The notes under the pieces: generated by a model | Database searches by the model: none | Seen by the model: the letters and a program-made list of their open reading frames with translations, nothing else | Told to the model about the DNA's origin: nothing | Translations under genes and position numbers: made by a program | Shown: piece after piece, positions 9,221-19,477 of the stretch | Numbering within the stretch: the first letter of the stretch is position 1 | How the letters are laid out: each line of letters begins with the position of its first letter | From: Streptomyces roseifaciens | GTDB taxonomy: Bacteria; Actinomycetota; Actinomycetes; Streptomycetales; Streptomycetaceae | Direction of reading: 5' to 3' | Assembly (NCBI RefSeq): GCF_001445655.1 | Contig: NZ_LNBE01000004.1 | Span: 2,987,218 to 3,051,217 of the forward strand | Length of the DNA stretch: 64,000 nt

Positions 9221-9424
9221 ATGAGTTCTCTTCGCGTCTCCATCGACTCCGACGTGTGCATCGGCGCGGGCCAGTGCGTCCTGACCGCACCGGGCGTCTT
9301 CGACCAGGACGAGGACGGCTTCGGCCTCGTCCGCCCCGGCCTCGGGGACGGCGGGGGCGACCCGCTCGTCAGGGAGGCGGCGCGCGCCTGTCCCGTCCAG
9401 GCCGTCACCGTGGAGGAGGGCTAG
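9221..9424 (+). CDS. [3Fe-4S]-type ferredoxin partner of the P450
   Basis: A 67-residue acidic ferredoxin. The cluster ligands are Cys13, Cys19 and Cys57 in the pattern C-x5-C ... CP, with alanine where the fourth cysteine of a 4Fe ferredoxin would be, which defines the 3Fe-4S type that serves Streptomyces P450s. It starts 22 bases after the P450 stop and must be co-transcribed. Ends 24 bases before the convergent regulator gene. Confidence 0.95.
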   Translation: MSSLRVSIDSDVCIGAGQCVLTAPGVFDQDEDGFGLVRPGLGDGGGDPLVREAARACPVQAVTVEEG

Positions 9425-9448
9425 CGGGCCGCGGCCGCGCGCCGGCGG

Positions 9449-10912
9449 CTACAGGCGGGAGGCCTTCAGCGCCATGTGGAGCAGCAGCCGCCCCTCGCCC
9501 TCGTCCAGGTCCAGGCCGGTGAGCTGTTCCACGCGCGCCAGGCGGTAGTACAGCGTCTGGCGGTGGATGCCCAGGGCCGCGGCCGTGCGGCCCGCCTGGC
9601 CCGCGCAGTCGAGGAACACCTCGGCGGTGCGGGCCAGTTCGGCGTGGGCGGGGGCCAGCAGGGGGCGGACCGAGGTGTCCTCGGCGGCCCCGGCCGGCAG
9701 GGCGGCCAGCACGCGGTACGGGCCGATGTCCCCCCACTCCGCCACCGGCCCCAGGCGCGGCTCCGCGGCCGCGGCCCGGGCCGCGGCCAGCGCCTCGCGC
9801 CAGGCCTCCGGCAGCTCCGCGAGGCCGCGGCGGGGGGCGCAGCAGCCGCTCGGCGGCGGTGCGGGCCGGGGCGATCGTGGTCGTCGTGCGCAGCCGCACC
9901 AGGGCGGCCAGCACGCGGTACGGGCCGATGTCCCCCCACTCCGCCACCGGCCCCAGGCGCGGCTCCGCGGCCGCGGAGCCGCGCCTGGGGCCGGTGGCGG
10001 AGTGGGGGGACATCGGCCCGTACCGCGTGCTGGCCGCCCTGGTGCGGCTGCGCACGACGACCACGATCGCCCCGGCCCGCACCGCCGCCGAGCGGCTGCT
10101 GCGCTCCCCGCGCGCGGGGAGCGCAGCAGCCGCTCGGCGGCGGTGCGGGCCGGGGCGATCGTGGTCGTCGTGCGCAGCCGCACCAGGGCGGCCAGCGCCG
10201 CCGAACCGTCGGGCAGGGGGTCCGGCACGGTGCACAGGGCGGCCACCCCCGACTGCCCCGCCAGCGCCGACCCCACGCCGTCGGGCGCGGACGGGTCGCC
10301 CTCGCCGTGCTCGCCCTCGCCCAGCGCCCAGGGCGCCACGGCGACCAGCCCGAGCGGCCCGTCAGCCGCTTGGCCCATCGCCTCCCGCAGCGCCGCGGCC
10401 GCCGCGTCGCGCCCCGCGGGCCGCCCCGCGAGCACCTCGCGCAGCAGCTCGCCCAGCTCCGCGCCCGCCCGCGCCTCGGCGGCCAGCAGCTCACCGATCC
10501 GGGCGGCCGTCTCCATGGCCTGTGCGAGCCGCGGATCGGCGTGGGGGACGCTCAGGTCCAGGCCGGCCAGGTGCTCGTCGTCCAGCAGCCACACGTAGCC
10601 GTGCACCACCCCGCGGTGGCGCACCGGCAGGCAGATGCGGCCCTTGAAGACCCCCGCCGCCGGGTCCGGCGGGATCCGCAGCGGGGCCTGGGCCCGCGCG
10701 ATGCCGAACGCCTCGAACCACGCCCGTACGGCCGCGGTGGACCGCCGCTGCAGGATCGAGCGGGTCCGCACCGGGTCCATCATCACGTCGAGGTCGTCCT
10801 CGCCGCCGTGGGCGCCGAACGCGATCAGTACGAAGTCGCGGTCCTCGAGCGTCGCGGGGGCGCCGAGCGCCGCCGATATTTCGTCGACGAGGTGCTGATA
10901 GTCGCCGCGCAT
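9449..10912 (-). CDS. CdaR/PucR-type regulator of proline catabolism, with a 93-residue scrambled insertion
   Basis: Divergent from proline dehydrogenase, and the likely activator of that operon. The N-terminal half ([33 protein letters not shown]...) is an effector-sensing region and the C-terminus ([28 protein letters not shown]) is the PucR HTH_30 domain. Between them, after ...[11 protein letters not shown], comes a Cys/Pro/Arg/Trp-rich stretch of about 93 residues unlike the family. It is encoded by inverted copies of neighbouring gene sequence (see repeats 9837-10196). The insertion is an exact multiple of three, so both ends remain in frame. Start ATG 10912 is preferred; the frame opens at 10975. 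Whether the protein works, or the structure is an assembly error, cannot be told. Confidence 0.75.
   Translation of the reverse strand: MRGDYQHLVDEISAALGAPATLEDRDFVLIAFGAHGGEDDLDVMMDPVRTRSILQRRSTAAVRAWFEAFGIARAQAPLRIPPDPAAGVFKGRICLPVRHRGVVHGYVWLLDDEHLAGLDLSVPHADPRLAQAMETAARIGELLAAEARAGAELGELLREVLAGRPAGRDAAAAALREAMGQAADGPLGLVAVAPWALGEGEHGEGDPSAPDGVGSALAGQSGVAALCTVPDPLPDGSAALAALVRLRTTTTIAPARTAAERLLRSPRAGSAAAARRRCGPGRSWSSCAAAPGRPARGTGRCPPTPPPAPGAAPRPRSRAWGRWRSGGTSARTACWPPWCGCARRPRSPRPAPPPSGCCAPRRGLAELPEAWREALAAARAAAAEPRLGPVAEWGDIGPYRVLAALPAGAAEDTSVRPLLAPAHAELARTAEVFLDCAGQAGRTAAALGIHRQTLYYRLARVEQLTGLDLDEGEGRLLLHMALKASRL
9699..9976. repeat. direct repeat pair, 76 bp, inside regulator gene
   Basis: Bases 9699-9774 are repeated exactly at 9901-9976 (offset 202). 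On the minus strand both encode [22 protein letters not shown] in the same frame, so the regulator contains this peptide-coding DNA twice, though the second copy is read in a different frame. It is part of the fold-back structure. Confidence 0.9.
9837..10104. repeat. perfect 134-bp palindrome without spacer
   Basis: Left arm 9837-9970 and right arm 9971-10104 are exact reverse complements with no loop; the centre is CCGCGG-like at 9970/9971. Uninterrupted GC palindromes of this size are normally unstable in living cells, which makes an assembly or read artefact a real possibility. Confidence 0.92.
10029..10196. repeat. second perfect palindrome, 84-bp arms, overlapping the first
   Basis: Arms 10029-10112 and 10113-10196 are exact reverse complements meeting at 10112/10113. 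It shares its left arm with the right arm of the larger palindrome, giving a three-copy (A, A-inverted, A) arrangement. Each arm ends at a GCTGGCCGCCCT sequence that occurs at two places in the undisturbed gene, a plausible template-switch point. Confidence 0.92.
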
Positions 10913-11158
10913 GGCCCCGCCACGCTCCTTCCCCCGATTCGTGCGGGCTGCCCGGCCCACCGTGAGGCGGGTCATTTTGGCCCGGAATCAACCCAAGGTT
11001 CTATGTACAGGTCACCATTGTCATACATCTGTCTGAGATCCGGGCCACGGATGCGTGACAGCTGTCGATGGTCCAGGATCGGGGTGATCTCTAGTTTTCA
11101 CGATGAGTTCCTTATGCCGTCCCCCCAGGTGGGGACGGCCGTCATCGTGGAGGTGCCC

Positions 11159-12085
11159 GTGCTGGGTCCCGTGATCCTCGCTGCGTCGCGCAGCGACAAG
11201 ATGCGCCGTTTCGTGTCGGCTGCCCCGGGCACCAAGCAGGTCGTCGACCGCTTCATCGCGGGCGAGACCGTCGACCAGGTCATCCCGATCGTCAAGGACG
11301 CCGCGGCCAAGGGCCTCGAGGTCACCCTGGACGTCGTGGGCGAGGACATCACCACCGTCGAGCAGTCCCACGCAGCCCGCGACGCCTACCTGCAGCTGAT
11401 CGGCCGGCTCGAGGAGCTCGGCCTGGGCACCCGGGCCGAGATGTCGGTCAAGCTCTCCATGTTCGGCCAGGCCCTGGAGGGCGGCCACGAGCTCGCCCTC
11501 GCCAACGTCCGCCCCGTCGTCGAGGCCGCCGCCGCCATCGGCACCACGGTTACGCTGGACGCGGAGGACCACACGACCCTCGACTCGATGTTCGCCATCC
11601 ACGAGGAGCTGCGGAAGGACTTCCCGCAGACCGGCTGCGTCATCCAGGCGTACCTCTTCCGCACCGAGGACGACGCCCGCCGCCTGGCCGCCGCCGGCAG
11701 CCGTGTGCGTATCGTGAAGGGGGCGTACAAGGAGCCCGCCTCCGTCGCGTACCAGGACAAGGCGGAGACCGACAAGGCGTTCGTCCGGATCATCAAGATC
11801 CTCATGGCGGGCGAGGGCTATCCGATGATCGGGTCGCACGACCCGCGTCTGATCGCCATCACACAGGAGCTGGCCCGGCAGGCGGGCCGCAAGCTGGACG
11901 AGTACGAGTTCCAGATGCTGTACGGAATCCGCAGCGAGGAGCACGTCCGCCTGGCCGCCGAGGGCCACCGGATGCGCGTCTACACGGCGTACGGCACCGA
12001 CTGGTACGGCTACTTCATGCGCCGGCTCGCCGAGAAGCCCGCGAACCTGCTGTTCTTCGCCCGGTCCATCCTCACCAAGGGCTGA
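11159..12085 (+). CDS. putA: proline dehydrogenase (monofunctional, FAD)
   Basis: Oxidises L-proline to 1-pyrroline-5-carboxylate at the membrane. The 308-residue product is a single ProDH barrel; visible family motifs are TLDAEDHTTLDS, QAYLFRTEDDARRL, RIVKGAYKEPASVAYQ, MIGSHDPRLI and FQMLYGIRSEEHVRLA. GTG 11159 is chosen because GGAGG ends 5 bases before it and the family begins LGPVILAASRSDKMRRF; an in-frame ATG at 11114 would add 15 residues. The next gene, P5C dehydrogenase, starts 44 bases later, so the two steps to glutamate are co-expressed. The divergent CdaR-type regulator probably controls them. Confidence 0.96.
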   Translation: MLGPVILAASRSDKMRRFVSAAPGTKQVVDRFIAGETVDQVIPIVKDAAAKGLEVTLDVVGEDITTVEQSHAARDAYLQLIGRLEELGLGTRAEMSVKLSMFGQALEGGHELALANVRPVVEAAAAIGTTVTLDAEDHTTLDSMFAIHEELRKDFPQTGCVIQAYLFRTEDDARRLAAAGSRVRIVKGAYKEPASVAYQDKAETDKAFVRIIKILMAGEGYPMIGSHDPRLIAITQELARQAGRKLDEYEFQMLYGIRSEEHVRLAAEGHRMRVYTAYGTDWYGYFMRRLAEKPANLLFFARSILTKG

Positions 12086-12129
12086 CCCCCGACATCCCCC
12101 CGCAGAGCCCCGAAGGAGAAACGGAACCC

Positions 12130-13761
<1,632 letters not shown>

Positions 13762-13777
13762 CCCGCCCCGTAGCCGA

Positions 13778-13819
13778 ATTCCGCCCCCGTCCGGCCGACC
13801 AGCCGGGCGGGGGCGGAAT
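13778..13819 (+). terminator. hairpin after pruA
   Basis: ATTCCGCCCCCG (13778-13789) pairs exactly with CGGGGGCGGAAT (13808-13819), with a small CCGG/CCGG helix in the loop. It lies in the convergent gap between pruA and the minus-strand acyltransferase and could serve both. Confidence 0.8.
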
Positions 13820-13880
13820 GCTGTTCGGCGGGGCCCTCCGTTCAGCTCTCCCGAGGGCGCTCCGTTCAGCGGAGGACGCT

Positions 13881-15725
13881 TTAACTCCACCCCGCCACGA
13901 TCAGCGACAGCCCGGCCGCGAACCCGCCTCCCAGCAGCGCCAGGTACAGCCCGTACAGATGCCGCAGGCGCCGCCCCGCGGCACCCAGCGCCGCGAAGGC
14001 GAGCCCCACGCCCACCGTCCGCACGGAGCGCGCCGCCCCCGCCTCCACGGCGAAGTCACCGGGCGCCACGTGCGCCCGCCCCGCGGCCGCCGCGTACACC
14101 TTGAACGGCACGCCGTTCCACGGCTGGTGCGCCACGGCCGCGGCCCCCTCCGCGGAGAGCTCCCGCACGACCTCCGCGTGCATCCGCGGCGTCGTCAGCG
14201 GCGCCGGCAGCCGTACGCCGGACGCGGCCACCTGCAGGGCGAGCAGCCCGCCCACGAGCGTCCCCGCGAGCGCGGCGACCGACAGCCGCAGGGCCGCACG
14301 GGGCGCCGCCGCGCAGGCGACGGCCAGGAACAGCTCCGGCATCAGCGGCCAGCTCAGGGCCTCCGCGAACGCCCAGGCGAACGCGATCGGCAGGCCCCAG
14401 AGGGATGCCACGACCGCGGCGGTGCGGCGCCGCAGCGCGGAGTCCCGCTCCGGATGCGCGGCCGCCTCGACGGCGAGCTCCGCGACGGCGGCCCGGGCCC
14501 GCTCGGGGGAGACGGGGCCGTGCAGCGGCTCGCCGATGCGGACCCGCACCAGGGCCGGGCGGAGCCGCCCGTGCTTGGGCAGCAGCCGGTCCGTGCCCGC
14601 CAGCCCCACGGGTACCACGGGCACCCCCGCCTGCTCGGCGAGCAGCAGCGCGCCCCGGTGGAACCCGCCGAGCCCGCCGTCCTTCCCCCGCGTGCCCTCC
14701 GGGAAGAGCACCACGGCGCGCCCCGCGCGCAGTTCGCCGGCCGTCCCCAGCAGGTCCCCGAGCCCGCCGCCGGTGCGCCGCACGGGGAACCCCGCGGCCA
14801 GCCACCGGCACACCCGGCGCCGCCCCGGGCGCGCGAACCAGTAGTCGGCCGCGGCCCCGATCATCGGCGCGTGGCGCGCATCGAGCGCCGCGAGCAGCGC
14901 CGCGGTGTCGGCGTGCGAGGAGTGGTTGGCGACGACGACACAGCCGCCCCGTGGGAGGCGGCCGCGCCGGGAGACCCCACCGGTGAGGGTGAGCGCCACC
15001 AGCCACAGCGCACGGCGCAGCCAGGCGGCGAGAACGGCCCGCCGGGGAGTCCGGGGCGCGCGGGGAGCCCGCCCCGTGGGAGCCCCGGCGGGGCCGGACG
15101 CAGAGACGGAACGGACGCTCGGCCCGCCCCACGCGCGAACCCGGAAGCGCCGCCTGCCGTGCGCCCCGGCCAGGTCGCCCACCGGGCGGCGGTGCAGTGC
15201 GCCGTGGGCTGCTCGGTGCCGCGCGCCGCCGTCGCGCAGGCCCTCGGCGGTGTCCGACAGCGACTGCCCGGTTGCCCCGCCGGTTTCCGCGCGGGGCGGC
15301 CCCGGGCGGGCGCCGTCCCCCGCCGGGTGCGGCATGTGCGGGGCGGCGGTGCCGTCGGTGTCGGCGGCCGGGCACGGGGCGCCCGATCCCGGGCCGCCGA
15401 GCCGGTTCCGGGCGCCCCCGCCCGTCCGCCGCGTGCGCTCGCCGGACCGGCCGATGCCGTACGAGCCGAGCAGCGTCGTCGGCGGGCGGAGTTCCGGACC
15501 GGTGCCGGTCGCGGTCGCCGCCCCGTGCCGCAGCGGCCTCCGCACCGCCCGCCCCAGGCGGCTGCGGAGCGCCGCCACCCGGAGGCCGCGCCGGTGCCCG
15601 GGCCCCGTGCCGGGGCGCCTGTACGCCCTGCCTCGTGCGCGCCGTGCGCGCCGTGCGGCCCGCGCGGCCGGGTCGCGACGCAGCCGCCCCGTGCGCAGGG
15701 ATCCGGAGGGAGAGGTCGTCGTCAC
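13881..15725 (-). CDS. lysophospholipid acyltransferase (PlsC fold) with long disordered N-terminus and membrane C-terminus
   Basis: Third gene of a coupled cassette. From about residue 210 it is a PlsC-type acyltransferase: [22 protein letters not shown] has the catalytic H-x4-[12 protein letters not shown] the substrate-binding FPEGTR, and [11 protein letters not shown] the third block. The last 180 residues contain several hydrophobic helices, an extension not found in plain PlsC. Residues 1-200 are Arg/Gly/Pro/Ala-rich low-complexity sequence with no recognised domain. GTG 15725 overlaps the TGA of the upstream gene (GTGA), supporting this start; an in-frame GTG at 15182 would give 433 residues and remove most of the tail. 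Likely makes phosphatidic acid or acylates a polar lipid. Confidence 0.75.
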   Translation of the reverse strand: MTTTSPSGSLRTGRLRRDPAARAARRARRARGRAYRRPGTGPGHRRGLRVAALRSRLGRAVRRPLRHGAATATGTGPELRPPTTLLGSYGIGRSGERTRRTGGGARNRLGGPGSGAPCPAADTDGTAAPHMPHPAGDGARPGPPRAETGGATGQSLSDTAEGLRDGGARHRAAHGALHRRPVGDLAGAHGRRRFRVRAWGGPSVRSVSASGPAGAPTGRAPRAPRTPRRAVLAAWLRRALWLVALTLTGGVSRRGRLPRGGCVVVANHSSHADTAALLAALDARHAPMIGAAADYWFARPGRRRVCRWLAAGFPVRRTGGGLGDLLGTAGELRAGRAVVLFPEGTRGKDGGLGGFHRGALLLAEQAGVPVVPVGLAGTDRLLPKHGRLRPALVRVRIGEPLHGPVSPERARAAVAELAVEAAAHPERDSALRRRTAAVVASLWGLPIAFAWAFAEALSWPLMPELFLAVACAAAPRAALRLSVAALAGTLVGGLLALQVAASGVRLPAPLTTPRMHAEVVRELSAEGAAAVAHQPWNGVPFKVYAAAAGRAHVAPGDFAVEAGAARSVRTVGVGLAFAALGAAGRRLRHLYGLYLALLGGGFAAGLSLIVAGWS

Positions 15726-16597
15726 AGCGTCACCACCATGGCCAGGAGCAGGGCGAGGAGAAGGGAGTCGATGCGGTCGAGGAGGCCGCCGAAGCCCGGC
15801 AGCCAGGTGCCGGCGTCCTTGACGCCCGCCTCCCGCTTGAGCATGGATTCGAGCAGGTCGCCGAGGACACTGCCGGCCAGGACCGCGGCCCACAGCGTGA
15901 CGGTGAAGGCGCCCGCGGCCTCCAGCCCCGCGGCCACGGCCATGCCCGCGCCGAGGACGCCCGCCCAGGTCTTGGCGGGGGAGTGGGGGGACAGCGGGCG
16001 GGCGAGGGCGCCGCCGAGGGGGCGCAGGAGCATGCCGCCGCACCACGCGCCCACGTCGCCGAACGCGACCGCCACGGCGACGGCGATCGCCGTGCCGTCC
16101 AGTACCACAAGTCCCGTCAGTGCGACGGGAATCCACAGCAGGCCGAAGACCGTACGGGCCGCGCGCTCGCCGCCCCGTGCGGTGTCGCCCGACAGCACCG
16201 CGGGCAGCACGCCGGCGACGGTGAGCAGGGCGAAGGTCTCCAGGTCCAGGGCGTCCGCGAGGCGCCAGTGCTCCAGCAGCGCCGGCAGCGGGAGGAGGAC
16301 CACCGCGGTGCGCAGCACCGCCCGCTCGCCCCGCCCCAGGCGGGCCAGCCGGGCGTACTCGCCGACCGCGATCAGCCCCAGCAGCCAGACCAGCGCCGTC
16401 GCCCCCAGCTCGTGCAGGAACATCGCCCCGAGGAAGAGGGGGGCCGCCACGGCCCAGGTCAGCCAGCGGCGCCGCAGTTCGCGGCGCATCGCCACGCGCG
16501 CGGGGAGGCACGCCACCGCCAGGCCGCCCGCGCCGAGCACCCCGGCGACCACGGGTATGACCCGGGGCAGGACGTCGCTCGTGAACAGCGTGCTCAC
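15722..16597 (-). CDS. phosphatidate cytidylyltransferase (CdsA family)
   Basis: A 291-residue polytopic membrane protein that would convert phosphatidic acid and CTP to CDP-diacylglycerol. The family signature is present near the C-terminus: [16 protein letters not shown], then [40 protein letters not shown], which holds the metal-binding Asp and the K(x)2(x)D ... HGG(I/L)xDR-like end (here [12 protein letters not shown]). Start GTG 16597 overlaps the upstream stop by GTGA. Because streptomycetes carry a housekeeping cdsA elsewhere (from memory), this is probably a second, cassette-specific copy. Confidence 0.88.
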   Translation of the reverse strand: MSTLFTSDVLPRVIPVVAGVLGAGGLAVACLPARVAMRRELRRRWLTWAVAAPLFLGAMFLHELGATALVWLLGLIAVGEYARLARLGRGERAVLRTAVVLLPLPALLEHWRLADALDLETFALLTVAGVLPAVLSGDTARGGERAARTVFGLLWIPVALTGLVVLDGTAIAVAVAVAFGDVGAWCGGMLLRPLGGALARPLSPHSPAKTWAGVLGAGMAVAAGLEAAGAFTVTLWAAVLAGSVLGDLLESMLKREAGVKDAGTWLPGFGGLLDRIDSLLLALLLAMVVTL

Positions 16598-17184
16598 CGG
16601 GCCGCACCCGCCTCGCCCAGCACCCGCCACAGCCGGCCCAGCCGGAAGGCCGCCGTCAGCGCCGAGCCCACCGCCACGACGGCCAGCACGGGCACGGCCC
16701 AGCCCGTGGCGGCGGCCACGACGGCCAGCAGGCACCGCTCCGTCTTGCCGACCGGCCCGCCGTTGAGCCGCTCGGCCCCTGCCGCCGCGCCCGCGAGGGA
16801 CACCCACGAGGGCAGCGTCGCGGCGAGCGCGGCCGTGGCCACGAGCCACAGCGGGGCCAGCGTCAGGAAGCCGGCGAGGACGAGCAGATCGGCGGCGCGG
16901 TCGCCGAGTTCGTTGAGGACCGAGCCCCTGTGCGTGGTGCGCCCCGTGTCGCGGGCGAGCGCGCCGTCGAGGTTGGCGAAGGCGAGCCGGGCCGCCAGGA
17001 GGAGGGCGACGGGCGCGGCGGCCGCCGGTGCGGGCAGCAGCGCGAGCGCCGCCCCCGCACCGGCCGCGCAGAGCACGCCGGCGGCGGTGAGGGTGTCCGG
17101 TGACACGCCGCGCCGGGCGAGTGCGGTACGCAGTCCGCCGAGGCGGGCCGCGTACCAGGGCTTGAGTGCGTACAGGCCGTTCAT
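16594..17184 (-). CDS. CDP-alcohol phosphatidyltransferase family protein
   Basis: A 196-residue membrane enzyme expected to transfer a phosphatidyl group from CDP-diacylglycerol to an alcohol. The CAPT signature D-G-x2-A-R-x8-G-x3-D-x3-D appears as [30 protein letters not shown], with one variation in spacing (the first Asp pair is LDGALARD). About five to six hydrophobic segments follow. ATG 17184 is chosen over the in-frame GTG 17193 because GGGG sits a few bases before the ATG. First gene of a three-gene operon; the next two genes overlap by 4 bases each. The acceptor alcohol is not predictable. Confidence 0.88.
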   Translation of the reverse strand: MNGLYALKPWYAARLGGLRTALARRGVSPDTLTAAGVLCAAGAGAALALLPAPAAAAPVALLLAARLAFANLDGALARDTGRTTHRGSVLNELGDRAADLLVLAGFLTLAPLWLVATAALAATLPSWVSLAGAAAGAERLNGGPVGKTERCLLAVVAAATGWAVPVLAVVAVGSALTAAFRLGRLWRVLGEAGAAR

Positions 17185-17193
17185 GGGCCCCAC

Positions 17194-17541
17194 TTTCGCC
17201 GCAGGGGGCGGGGCCGCGGATCGGCGGGGGTACTCAAACCCCTACTCAGTCGCTACTCAGTACGAGCCGGGCGGTCCTGCGGGGCGCCGTGGGCACCCCG
17301 CCGTCTCAGATAGTAGGAAGCCCGAGTAATTGTGCAGACAGCGCGGTACAGCTGTCCTAGCGTGGAGGAAGCCGAACGTGCGCTCCATCGAGCGACAAGC
17401 GGTTGCGGCCCCGTGCGCGAGTGCAGGCGATCCCTGCGGCACCCCGGCCCCCGCCCTTTCCCCGGCGCTCTTCCCACCGCTCCCGGGGCCCCGCAGCCGG
17501 TGCCCCCTCCCGCAGGCGCAGCAGAGGAGACGTGACTTCCC
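17194..17541. other. 348-bp divergent intergenic region
   Basis: Separates the minus-strand lipid cassette from a small plus-strand gene. It holds three direct TACTCA repeats (17231-17259) and an A/T-richer stretch around 17300-17350 that could carry promoters. No convincing gene was found in it. Confidence 0.6.
17231..17259. promoter_or_regulatory. three direct TACTCA repeats at helical-turn spacing
   Basis: TACTCA(A/G) occurs at 17231, 17243 and 17254, 12 and 11 bases apart, about 50-75 bases upstream of the lipid cassette start. Same-face direct repeats suggest an activator or cooperative regulator site; no protein can be assigned. Confidence 0.45.
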
Positions 17542-17685
17542 ATGGCCGAAACCGCCGTCCGCAGGACCCGCCGCATCGCCCGTACGGCCGACCGCACCGA
17601 CCGCACGACCGACCGGATGAACGCCGCCGCCGCACTCCAGCGGGCGCTGGACCGCCGGGACAACGGCGGCGTGACCGGCCACTGA
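17542..17685 (+). CDS. small basic protein, 47 residues, unknown
   Basis: ATG 17542 is preceded by GAGGAGA at about 10 bases, giving a 47-residue product, MAETAVRRTRRIARTADR..., with a heptad-like Arg/Asp/Thr pattern (TADRTDRTTDR) that could form a charged helix. No family recognised. It ends 34 bases before the convergent metallophosphoesterase. Support is only the ribosome site, codon bias and position; it could be non-coding. Confidence 0.45.
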   Translation: MAETAVRRTRRIARTADRTDRTTDRMNAAAALQRALDRRDNGGVTGH

Positions 17686-17719
17686 GGGCCCGGCCGCTGA
17701 GGGCCCGGCCGGTGCGCCG

Positions 17720-19348
17720 TCAGCCCCGCCGCGCGGGGCGGACGACGTCGAAGTGGTCGATGCGTGCGCCGTTCTCCGCCAGTGCGGTCACCCGCAGCCG
17801 CGGGCGCCCGCCCCGTGCGGCCGGCTCGGCCTCGACCGCGAGGAACGAGAAGCCGGTGTAGCGCACGCGCGACCACTCCACCGTCTCCGGGTGCTTCGCC
17901 CGCCCCTCCTCCCAGAAGTAGCTCTCCACGCTCTCCAGGTCCCTGACGTGACCCTCGTAGCTGTCCGGCACCGGGAAGTCGTAGAGCGACTTCCCGGCCC
18001 CGCCGGCGGTCACGTAGACGATGCCGTCGCGCGTGGAGTCGGCGGTGCCGCCGATGGGGACCTCCCGCCCCACGCGCGTGCCGCGGAGCGCGTCGGTGCG
18101 CTCGTAGACGTGGTTGTGGCCGTTGATGACGAGGTCGACCCCGTGCTTCTCGAAGAGCGGCAGCCACTCCTCCCGCACCGCCCCGTCCGAGGCGTGCGCC
18201 TTCGTCGTGGAGAAGGCGCAGTGGTGGAAGAAGACGACGAGGAAGTCGAGGCCGCGCGTACGGCGCAGTTCGCCCAGCCGGCGGTCGAGCCAGGCGGTCT
18301 GCCGGCCGTCGCTGTAGCCGGTGTTCGCGGTGATCTCGTAGGAGATGTCGTTGGCGTCCAGGGCGACGATTCCCACGTTGCCGTAGACGAAGGAGTAGAC
18401 GCCCGGGGCGCTCACGGGGTCGAAGCCGTTCCGCGGGAGGGACCAGCGGGCGCTCTGGCCGCCGTAGCCGTCGGGCGAGTACCAGGCCTCCATGTCGTGG
18501 TTGCCGGTGGTCACCATCCAGGGCACGGATGCGGCCACCGACTCCGTCTGGGAGAGGAACTGGTCCCACACGCGCGCGTCGTAGACGTCGGTGGGCTTGC
18601 CCGCCCCGCTGTCGTCGGCGTAGCAGATGTCGCCCGCGTGCAGGTGGAAGGCGGGGTTCTGGCCGAGGATCAGCTGGTCGTTGGCCAGGGCCTGGTAGCT
18701 GACGCCCTGGTCGCCGAAGGCGGTGAAGGTGAACCGCTCCGCCTTGCCGCCCTTCTCCGGCCGCTCCGGTGCCGTGCGGAAGGTGCCGATGCGGGCGAAG
18801 TGGCGAGGGTCGGCGGGGTCGTGGCCGTCGTGCCCGACGCCGTAGTAGTACGTCCGGCCGGGCCTGAGGTTGTCCAGTGCCGCGTGCAGGTACACCTGGT
18901 CGACGGCGGGGAGCTTCTTGGACAGCGGCGGGGTGTGCAGGGTGCGCACCTCGGCGTCCAGCTTGACGCCGAGGTCCCACGGCGCGTGACCCACTCGCAC
19001 GTACGGCCGCTTCACCGCGAACGGCACCTGCCAGGAGATCCGCATCTGCGTGCGCGGGTCGGCGCCGAACGCCAGGTGCCGGCCGAAGGGCGCGACGTGC
19101 CTGCCGTCGACCCGCGACGTGGCGGGGGAGTCCAGCAGGGCCGGGGCGGGGGCCGGGCCGGTGTACGCCCGCGCGGCGCCGCCCAGGACGCCCGTGCCCG
19201 CCGCGGCCCCGGCCGTCACCGCGCCGGCGCGCAGCACGCCGCGCCGGGTGAGGGGCCGGGCGAGCCGGGCCCGCAGGTACGCGTGCTGCTCGGCCATCGT
19301 CATGCGGTCCGCGAGGTGCTCGGGGATCCCTACGCGTGGTGTGTCCAT
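17720..19348 (-). CDS. Tat-exported metallophosphoesterase / purple acid phosphatase family
   Basis: A 542-residue secreted hydrolase. A twin-arginine signal (LTRRGVLRAGAVTAGAAAGTG, residues about 30-55) follows a conserved N-terminal patch (MAEQHAYLRARLARP). An Fn-III-like domain precedes the catalytic domain, which shows all metal motifs in order: FGDQG, HAGDICYADD, TTGNHD, VVFFHH and NGHNHVYERT. Expected to hydrolyse phosphate esters outside the cell. ATG 19348 is the start that best fits a Tat protein; longer in-frame starts exist up to 19429, and no ribosome site is clear. Divergent from leuB with a 129-bp spacer. Confidence 0.92.
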   Translation of the reverse strand: MDTPRVGIPEHLADRMTMAEQHAYLRARLARPLTRRGVLRAGAVTAGAAAGTGVLGGAARAYTGPAPAPALLDSPATSRVDGRHVAPFGRHLAFGADPRTQMRISWQVPFAVKRPYVRVGHAPWDLGVKLDAEVRTLHTPPLSKKLPAVDQVYLHAALDNLRPGRTYYYGVGHDGHDPADPRHFARIGTFRTAPERPEKGGKAERFTFTAFGDQGVSYQALANDQLILGQNPAFHLHAGDICYADDSGAGKPTDVYDARVWDQFLSQTESVAASVPWMVTTGNHDMEAWYSPDGYGGQSARWSLPRNGFDPVSAPGVYSFVYGNVGIVALDANDISYEITANTGYSDGRQTAWLDRRLGELRRTRGLDFLVVFFHHCAFSTTKAHASDGAVREEWLPLFEKHGVDLVINGHNHVYERTDALRGTRVGREVPIGGTADSTRDGIVYVTAGGAGKSLYDFPVPDSYEGHVRDLESVESYFWEEGRAKHPETVEWSRVRYTGFSFLAVEAEPAARGGRPRLRVTALAENGARIDHFDVVRPARRG

Positions 19349-19477
19349 GACGGCAACGTGCCAGGAAGCGGCAACTTCGTTGCGGACTTTGGGTGAACGT
19401 GACCTGACTGGAGCGCAATCCGTCCGCATGGTGGACGTCGTGTGTCATCCAGCGGGACGGGAGAGTACGGTCCCGGT

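Noticed and set aside
9476..11158. A very long plus-strand open frame running from the regulator region into proline dehydrogenase
   Set aside because: The part before 11159 is antisense to the regulator and lacks any protein similarity; a ribosome site and the family N-terminus support the start at 11159.
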